Shown in pieces: positions 57,060 through 64,000 of a stretch of 64,000 bases of DNA (the stretch's first letter is position 1; each line of letters opens with the position of its first letter). The notes under the pieces are model-generated. The model had not been told where the DNA came from. It ran no database searches and saw only the letters and a program-made list of their open reading frames with translations. This stretch comes from Apostichopus japonicus (taxonomy: Eukaryota > Echinodermata > Holothuroidea > Aspidochirotida > Stichopodidae), in assembly GCF_037975245.1 (NCBI RefSeq), contig NC_092580.1:16070001-16134000 (forward strand). Direction: 5' to 3'. The translations under genes were made by a program, and so were the position numbers.

Positions 57060-57433
57060 CAGTGGCGTAGGAAGGTACTTTTGAGTGGGGGGGGGGCTGA
57101 AGACTGATGGCCGGCCTGGGGGAGGGGTCTAAGGGGAGGGGATGTCCCCCTCCCCTTTAGAATTTTTTGCATTTCCAGGTAGCCTCAGATGCAATTTGGT
57201 GCAATATAGCACACTTCAACCCACCCACTCCATTTTGTAAACTTAATTTTGTATTTTCACCAGGCCTTAGATGCAATTTGGTGCTCCAAATGAGATTTTT
57301 TTTCTCATTTGGAAATGAAAAAGGGGTTTTCTGACCTGCGAAGCGGGGGGGCGGAATGATACTTCCGCCCCTCCACATTTTTCACTGGGGGGGCTGGCGC
57401 CCCCCCCCAGCCCCCCCGGTTCCTACGCCCTTG
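57060..57433. mobile_element. Short hAT-like element with perfect 8-bp TSD
   Basis: The ends are CAGTGGCGTAGGAAGG and the complement of CAAGGGCGTAGGAACC. CTTCTCAT is duplicated exactly at 57052-57059 and 57434-57441. It is an inverted relative of 53699-54048, 3 kb away. It is GC-rich at both ends and non-coding. Confidence 0.87.
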
Positions 57434-57564
57434 CTTCTCATTATTAATATAATTAAAAAACTAGACTGGTTGCTATCTGAATTGCCGCTAATAGAAGAGT
57501 TCCAGCTGTTTCCCCATAATATCATCAGGGGTTACAACTTTGCATAATATACCCATAGATACGG

Positions 57565-58000
57565 AAGCGTAGAAGGGACATTGCATTGACGAGTTACCGA
57601 CTTGACAAAACGACAATTATCTGCAAATTGACGAGTTGTCGAGATGGTAACGTGACAAAATTCAGAAAATTGACGTTTTGACGAGATAACAAATCTCGTC
57701 AATGCATCAATTTTCTGCAAATTGACGAGTTGCACACTTACTAACATCTCGACAAAATGACAAAATTCAGAAAATTGACGTTTTGACGAGATAACGGATC
57801 TCGTCAATGCACCAATTTTCTGCAAATTGACGAGTTGCACAGTTACTACCATCTCGACAAAATGACGAAATTCAGAAAATTGACGTTTTGACGAGATAAC
57901 GGATCTCGTCAATGCATCAATTTTCTGAATTTTGTCATCTTGTCGAAATGGTGTACGTAGTAAGTGTGCAACTCGTCAATTTGCAGAAAATTGATGCAAT
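57565..58000. repeat. Dyad-rich tandem repeat, about 105-bp period
   Basis: The phrase 'ttgacgttttgacgagataac' recurs near 57670, 57775 and 57879. Every unit contains the hairpin GACGAGAT...ATCTCGTC, plus 'ttctgcaaattgacgagttg' and 'atctcgacaaaatgac'. The right end (about 57915-58000) is an inverted copy of part of the unit, so the block is bounded by opposing copies. Confidence 0.8.
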
Positions 58001-58925
58001 CGGTCAGCAAACAGACACAGATAAGTTCGTAGGCTACTGTTGACATGAGATTTCCTTCCTAGGGTTGGTGAGTAGCGGTGTACCTAAAAGTGTGTGTCTG
58101 TGAGGAGGGGGAGGGGGTTACAGCGAAATTTGTTAAAACGCTGGACATCTTCATATTTTCCGGCCAAGTATCAAGCCTAGGATAACGAGATCTGTTTAAA
58201 AACCGAATCAATGGTGCATACATGTTGTCTAATTGTACCTGTCTACCTGTTAATGCACTCCCGCCTCCCCACTAAACCATATACCCTCCCTCGACTGAAG
58301 ATGGCCGGGGGAGCGGGCATCCCTCTTGCGCACGCTACTGATAATGTTATACGTTGACCCTGAATACAGAGACCCTAACATGAGAACGTATGATACAACC
58401 AGCGACGGTGTTACCCCCGGAGGCGAGTATTCTTTTCCAATAACGCTAGCGCAAATATTGCGCAAGACATGAATATTTGCCGTATTAGGAATTAAGACTC
58501 CGTCCACATTTATAATTTACCTCACCTCAGATGAAAGCTCAGATGAAAATTTTGTGGTTTCGAAAATGGATTCTGCAGTCAGAATTCAGAAATTGCGAAT
58601 TATGCGATATTCCTGCTTCATTTGTAAGTAGCCTACACTGTTTAACAATGAAGTCCATGATAATGTGTTTAATAATGAAGTCCATGGTAATGTGAGAAAG
58701 AGATAAAAAAAAACGTTGTCGTTAGGGCAACACTACTTCCTAGAGGCCTACTACTAGTACTACTCGCGCTAGCTTACTTTAGTAATTCTACCGACTAGGC
58801 TAGGCTATATACAAGTTATAACATGCTTACTGCTCAGCTTAGCCATGGCTAGGCTAACTCAAAACTCTTTATTTAGGACAATGGTATCGACGTACAGCTG
58901 CACCTATTGCAAGGCGAAAGCTCTC
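58001..58925. other. Intergenic DNA, no gene recognised
   Basis: No frame of note. A CCTAGGC/AGGCCTA-rich patch lies at 58740-58860, next to the start of the satellite. Confidence 0.45.
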
Positions 58926-58929
58926 TTAC

Positions 58930-61140
58930 AAGATGAGCAACATTTGGTCGTGGAAAGAGGTTTATCTATGGGTCATATGAACACTAATGACAATGTAGAA
59001 GGGTACCATAATGCATCTTGCCCGGTCCAAATAAAATGACCACTAAATTATCACTTCCTAAATGAATGTAATGGGACCTGAAAAACCAGCATGCCTTGGA
59101 CCACCCAACCAATGGGGCATATGAACTCTAATGACAATGTAGAACAGTACCATAATGCGTCTTTCCTGGTCCAAAGAGTATTTGACCAATGAAACTGACC
59201 ACTAAATCATCACTTCGTTAATGAATGTAACTGGACCTGAAAATAAATCTTTAGGCCCCTGCAGTCAAGACCAGCACGCCTTGGACCAACCAACCAATGG
59301 GTCATATGAATTTTCAAGACATTGTAAAAGGGTACGACAATGCGTCTTGCCCGGTCCAAAGAGTTCTTGACCAATTAAAATGACCACTAAATCAACAATT
59401 TTTGAAATGATTGAAACAGGACCTGAAAAAAACCCCTTTAGACCCCAAGCACAACCAGCACGCTTTGGACCACCCAACCAATGGGTCATATGAACTGTAT
59501 TGACAATGTAGAACAGTACCATAATGTGTCTTGCCCAGTCCAAAAAGTTCTTGACCAATTAAAAGGACCACTACTTCATCATTTCTTAAATTAATGTAAC
59601 AGGACCTGAAAAACCTTTAGGCCCTAATCAAGACTAGCGCGCCTTGGACCACCTATCCAATGTGACATATGAAGTCTAATGACAATGTAGAACAGTTCCA
59701 TAATGCGTCTTGCCCGGTCCAAAGAGTGCATGACCAATTAAAATGACCACTAAATCATCACTTTGTAAATGAATGTAATGGGACCTAAGAACATCTTAAG
59801 GCCCTAATAAAACCAGCACACCTTGGACCACCCAACCAATGGGTCATATGAATTTTATTGACATTGTAGAAGGGTACCATAATGCGTCTTGCCCGGTCCA
59901 AAGAGTGCTTGACCAATTAAAATGACCACTAAATCATCACTTCTTAAATGAGTGTAATGGGACCCGAAAAAAACCCTTAAGGCCCCAAGCACAACCTGCA
60001 TGCATTGGACCACCTAACCATGATGGGTCATATAAACTCTAGTGACAATGTAAAACAGTACCATAATGCATCTTGCCCGGTCCAAATAGTGCTTGACCAA
60101 TTGAAATGACCACTAAATCAACAATTTTTTAAATGAATGTATCTGGACCTGAAAAAACCTTTAGGCCCCAAGCACAACCAGCACACATTGGGCCACCAAC
60201 CAAGAGTTCTTGACCAATTAAACTGACCACTACATCATCACTTCGTAAATGAATGTAACGGGACCTGAAAAACTCTTTAAGGCCCTAATCAAACTCAGCA
60301 CGCATTGGACCACCTAACCAATGGGTCATTAGAATTCTTAAGACATTGTAGAAGGGTACCATAATGCTTCTTGCCTGGTCCATACAGTGCTTGACCAATT
60401 GAAATGACCACTAAATGAACACTTCGTTAATGAATGTAACTGGACCTGAAAAACTCCTTAAGGTCCCAGGCACAACAAGCACGCCTTGGACCACCTAACC
60501 AATGGGTCATATGAACTCTAATGACAATGTAGAACAGTATCATAATGCGTCTTGCCTGGTCCAAAGAGTGCTTGAACAATTAAAATGACCACTAAATCAT
60601 CACTTTGTAAATGAATGTAACAGGACTTGAAAAAACCCCTTTAAGCCCTAATCAAGACTAGCACACCTTGGACCACCTAACCAATGGGTCATATGAACTC
60701 TAGTGACAATGTAGAATAGTACCATAATGCGTCTTGCCTGGTCCAAAGAGTGCTTGAACAATTAAAATGACCACTAAATCATCACTTTGTAAATGAATGT
60801 AACAGGACTTGAAAAAACCCCTTTAAGCCCTAATCAAGACTAGCACACCTTGGACCACCTAACCAATGGGTCATATGAACTCTAGTGACAATGTAGAATA
60901 GTACCATAATGCGTCTTGCCTGGTCCATACAGTGCTTGACCAATTTAAATGACCAACAAATTATCACTTCAAAAATGAATGTATAACGGGACCTCACAAA
61001 AAACCGTAAGGCCATAATCAAACCAGCATGCCTTGGACCATCCGACCGATGGGTTATGTGAATTCTAAGGACATTGTTGAAGAGTCCCATGATGCGTCTT
61101 ATCCGGTCCAAAGAGTATTTGACCAATACAAATGACTAAT
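58930..61140 (+). repeat. Satellite array, about 182-bp unit, 11-12 units (left block)
   Basis: The unit runs 'ccttggaccacc.aaccaatgggtcatatgaa', 'gacaatgtagaacagtaccataatgcgtcttgcc', 'ggtccaaagagtgcttgacca', 'atgaccactaaatcatcactt'. Anchors near 59109, 59294, 59478, 59657, 59836, 60018, 60318, 60499, 60681, 60863 and 61046 are mostly 179-185 bp apart; one unit near 60199 is deleted in the middle. Two neighbouring units near 60600-60900 are almost identical, indicating recent exchange. Confidence 0.92.
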
Positions 61141-62221
61141 GCAAAATCATTATCCAGTAGATTCATCAATATCTTCTCTTTTGAAGTTTACTCTGTGTGT
61201 GTACCATGTGGTGATACAAAACAAAAGCAACACCTTTAGTGCGCAAGTTTAATGCTTATTGGTGCTTTACAATCATCAGCATACAAAGTTTCCTTTTTTT
61301 TGGGGGGGGGGGCGCACATTAGCGCGACTCCATTTCTCAGTATGAAGTGATTTCTGTAGACTGGCAACGTTCATAGAACTTAATTTCATTTCTTTTATTC
61401 GTTTCACTTGTCACATATTTACAGATTTAAAGAACAGAGAAGTTTTCTTGCCTCTGTCCTTGAAAGTGGTTGGGAACGCTGTTACCCCCTTCGTAGATTA
61501 TTAAAGATTCCACTGCTACATTCTAAAGCTGACAAAGACAATCTGTCATCTCAGTTCATGCGGAGATAAACTTACTTAAATAGTTTATGTAGCAAAATAG
61601 TCTTCAAGTGAAATAGTTCTACCCAGACATGTATTTTATGCTGAAATCCCTTTCTGATTTATTTATGATCTCCATTAGTCATAGTTGGTAATGAACCAAT
61701 CCAAGTTACCCTTTAGTTCCATTCTATGCGTTTTGATTTTATCGTGTGCCCATGTGTTTGTCCTTTTTCTTAGCGATTTTTCAATATTAGAAAGTTTCTG
61801 TTGGAGTGTAGAAAGCAGATTCACCATAAGAAGTTTCAATGGGTTTATTCCAACTGAACATAGACCAGAGTTAGTGCGAGTTTTTATTAAATTTCCTTTT
61901 ATTCAGTTTTACCAAAATATTAATTATAACTTCCATAATCTAGCTATACAAATTTTACTCAATACACAAGATAAATTCAATCCATTAACAAAAGTGCCAC
62001 ATTTAGGTCAATTTTGCATTTGTTAAATTAAGCCAAAATTACACTAACTAATCACTTACAGTTGTATTTAATGATTTCATTCTTCGGTAAATATAAATTA
62101 GGCTATATGCTGGGTCAATTATGGAAGTATAGAAGTCAGGAGAAATATTACATGCTTAATATCCACCCCCCCCCCCCCTCCCGATTTATTCTCTGATTGG
62201 ATTGGAATGTACAGTACTTGC
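61141..62221. other. Spacer between opposed satellite blocks
   Basis: Unique-looking AT-rich sequence, with a poly-G run near 61302 and a poly-C run near 62168. The 113-codon plus-strand frame at 61685-62026 has no recognisable family, and I do not support it as a gene. Confidence 0.5.
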
Positions 62222-64000
62222 AGAAGAGATTAGGGCCCAAAGCTTTTTCGTGGTCCTGTTCCACTCATTAAAGAAGTAATGATTTAGTGGTCATTTAAAT
62301 TGGTCAAGCACTCTTTGGACCGGGCAAGATGCATGATGGTACTCTTCTACAATGTCCTTAGAGTTCATGTTAAACATCGGTTTGGTGATCCAAGGCGTGC
62401 TGCATGGATTAGGGCCCAAAGCTTTTTCGTGGTCCCTTTACACTCATTTTATGTATGTATGTATGTATAGTGATCTTCCCGCAAGCAGGAACTCGCGAAA
62501 GAAGCCATGGAGGCTTATAGACTCGCAAGCTGACGGTAGCCAATCTCTCGGCACACATCCATTTAACGTCCATGTCGGGAAGTTGTTACTGAACAACACC
62601 CTTGCCAGACGACACACATTGCTGTCGGCGGGGAATCGAACCGGGGATCTCATGACTGGGAGACGCCGGCGTTAACCACTAGGCTATACACTCCGCCACT
62701 TTTATGAAGTAATAACTTAGTGGTCATTTAAATTAGTCAAGCACTCTTTGCACCGGGCAAGACGCATTATGGTACGCTTCTACAATGTCATTAGAATTAA
62801 TATGACCCATCGGTTTGGTGATCCAAGGCGTGCTGCATGGATTAGGGCCCAAACTTTTTCGTTGTCCTGTTACACTCATTATAGAAGTAATGATTTAGTG
62901 GTCATTTAAATTGGTCAAGCATTCTTTGGACCAGTAAGACACATTATAGTACTCTTCTACATTGTTTAAAGAGTTCATATGACCCATTGGTTAATTGGTC
63001 CAAGGCATTCTGGTCTTAATTAGGGCCAAAATGCTTTTTGTTTGTGATCCCGTTACATTAATTTAAGAAGTGATGATGTAGTGGTCATTTAAATTGGTCA
63101 AGCACTCTTTGGACCAGGCATGACGCATGATAGTACTCTTCCTACATTGTCATTAGAGTTCATATGATCCGTTGATTAATTGGTCCAAGGCGTTCTGGTC
63201 TTGATTAGGGCCCAAAGCTTTTTCGTGGTCCCTTTACACTCATGTTATGAAGTAATAACTTAGTGGTCATTTAAATTGGTCAAGCACTCTTTGGACCGGG
63301 CAAGACGCATTATGGTACGCTTTGACAATGTCATAAGAATTAATGTTACCCATCGGTTTGGTGATCCAAGGCGTGCTGCAAACCTTTTTCGTGGTCCCGT
63401 TTCACTCATTAAAAAAGTTATTATTTAGTGGTCATTTAAATTGGTCAAGCACACTTTGGACCAGGCAAGACACATTATGGTACTCTTCTACAATGTCCTT
63501 AGAGTTTATGTTACCCATCGGTTTGGTGATTCAAGGCGTGCTGCATGGATTAGGGCCCAAAGCTTTTTGGTGGTCCCTTTACACTCATTTAATGAAGTAA
63601 TAATTTAGTGGTCTTTTAAATTGGTCAAGCACTCTTTGGACTGGGCAAGACGCATTATGGTACTCTTCTACAATGTCCTTAGAGCTCATGTGACCCATGG
63701 GTTTGGTGATCCAAGGGGTGCTGCAAGGATTAGGGCAAAAAGCTTTTCTTCGTCCCGTTAGTGTCATTAAAGAAGTAATGAATTAGTGGTCATTTAAATT
63801 GGTCAAGCACTCTTTGGACCGGGCAAGACGCATTATGGTACTCTTCTACAATGTTCTTAGAGTTCATATTACTTATTGGTTTGGTGATCCAAGGCATGCT
63901 GCATGGATTAGGGCCGAAAGCTTTTTCGTGGTCCCGTTACACTCATTAAAGAAGTAATGATTTAGTGGTCATTTAAATTGGTCAAGCATTTTTTGGACTG
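62222..64000 (-). repeat. Satellite array, same family, reverse orientation (right block)
   Basis: Reverse complement of the left-block unit: 'gtgatccaaggcgtgctgc', 'attagggcccaaagctttttcgtgg', 'tagtggtcatttaaattggtcaagcactctttggac'. Anchors recur about every 165-185 bp from 62384 to the window end, broken by a SINE at 62445-62700. The array continues beyond the window. These units form a subfamily distinct from those of the left block. Confidence 0.9.
62445..62700 (-). mobile_element. tRNA-derived SINE with TGTA tail (copy 2), inside satellite
   Basis: On the minus strand the head reads 'TAGCCTAGTGGTTAACGCC' (A-box-like) and 'CCGGTTCGATTCC' (B-box-like), followed by a body that ends at 'GCGAGTTCCTGCTTGCGGG' and a (TACA)n tail (plus strand 'tatgtatgtatgtatgta'). 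It interrupts one satellite unit, so it is younger than that unit. It is better preserved than the copy in LRGUK intron 9. Confidence 0.82.

Noticed and set aside
58845-61126. Several open frames within the satellite array
   Set aside because: They follow the repeat unit, change frame from unit to unit, and the unit length is not kept at a multiple of three.
62630-62695. Possible tRNA gene on the minus strand
   Set aside because: A and B boxes are present, but the sequence continues into a SINE body and tail and I could not fold a complete acceptor stem, so it is a SINE head.

Overview
This window looks like nuclear DNA of an invertebrate deuterostome, most likely an echinoderm. The evidence is intron-rich genes with GT-AG junctions, AT-rich introns, tRNA-derived SINEs, a Penelope-like element, L1/Tx1-like and CR1-like LINE relics, and many hAT-like elements. 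The species call is an inference. There are no bacterial operons and no CRISPR array.

The window holds two convincing protein-coding genes, arranged head to head with about 1.27 kb between their start codons. On the minus strand (30342 down to 15939) is a 13-exon gene for a protein of about 984 residues with a FAM194 domain. Its architecture best fits vertebrate C3orf20, a family of unknown function. On the plus strand (31612 to 53139) is a complete 16-exon LRGUK gene of about 779 residues: leucine-rich repeats, then a degenerate guanylate-kinase domain, then a low-complexity tail. I assembled every exon by hand from splice sites and reading-frame phase, and both models stay open from ATG to stop. 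LRGUK is a sperm head and flagellum assembly factor in mouse, so the pair may be co-regulated in ciliated or germ cells. A candidate RFX X-box lies just upstream of the LRGUK ATG.

Layout: 1-5.97 kb holds tandem repeats, a CR1-like LINE fragment and a MITE. 5.97-15.07 kb is a patchwork of hAT-like elements, several nested, most with 8-bp target-site duplications, and one with the 3' end of a transposase. 15.9-30.3 kb is the C3orf20-like gene, whose introns carry more hAT-like elements. 30.3-31.6 kb is the shared promoter interval. 31.6-53.1 kb is LRGUK. Its 7.7-kb intron 6 carries an L1/Tx1-like LINE relic (minus strand) split by a young-looking Penelope-like element with two matching 296-bp pseudo-LTRs, followed by a roughly 184-bp minisatellite that runs up to exon 7. 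53.1-58.9 kb is intergenic, with two related hAT-like elements and a dyad-rich tandem repeat. 58.9-64 kb is a satellite of about 182-bp units in two oppositely oriented blocks around a 1.1-kb spacer.

The most interesting signals are: hammerhead-ribozyme-like cores in every Penelope-type terminal repeat, with a self-complementary stem III that suggests a dimeric ribozyme; a 43-bp dyad module shared by eight hAT-like copies that do not share the same ends; and a minisatellite in which most units carry a splice-acceptor-like sequence beside a real exon.
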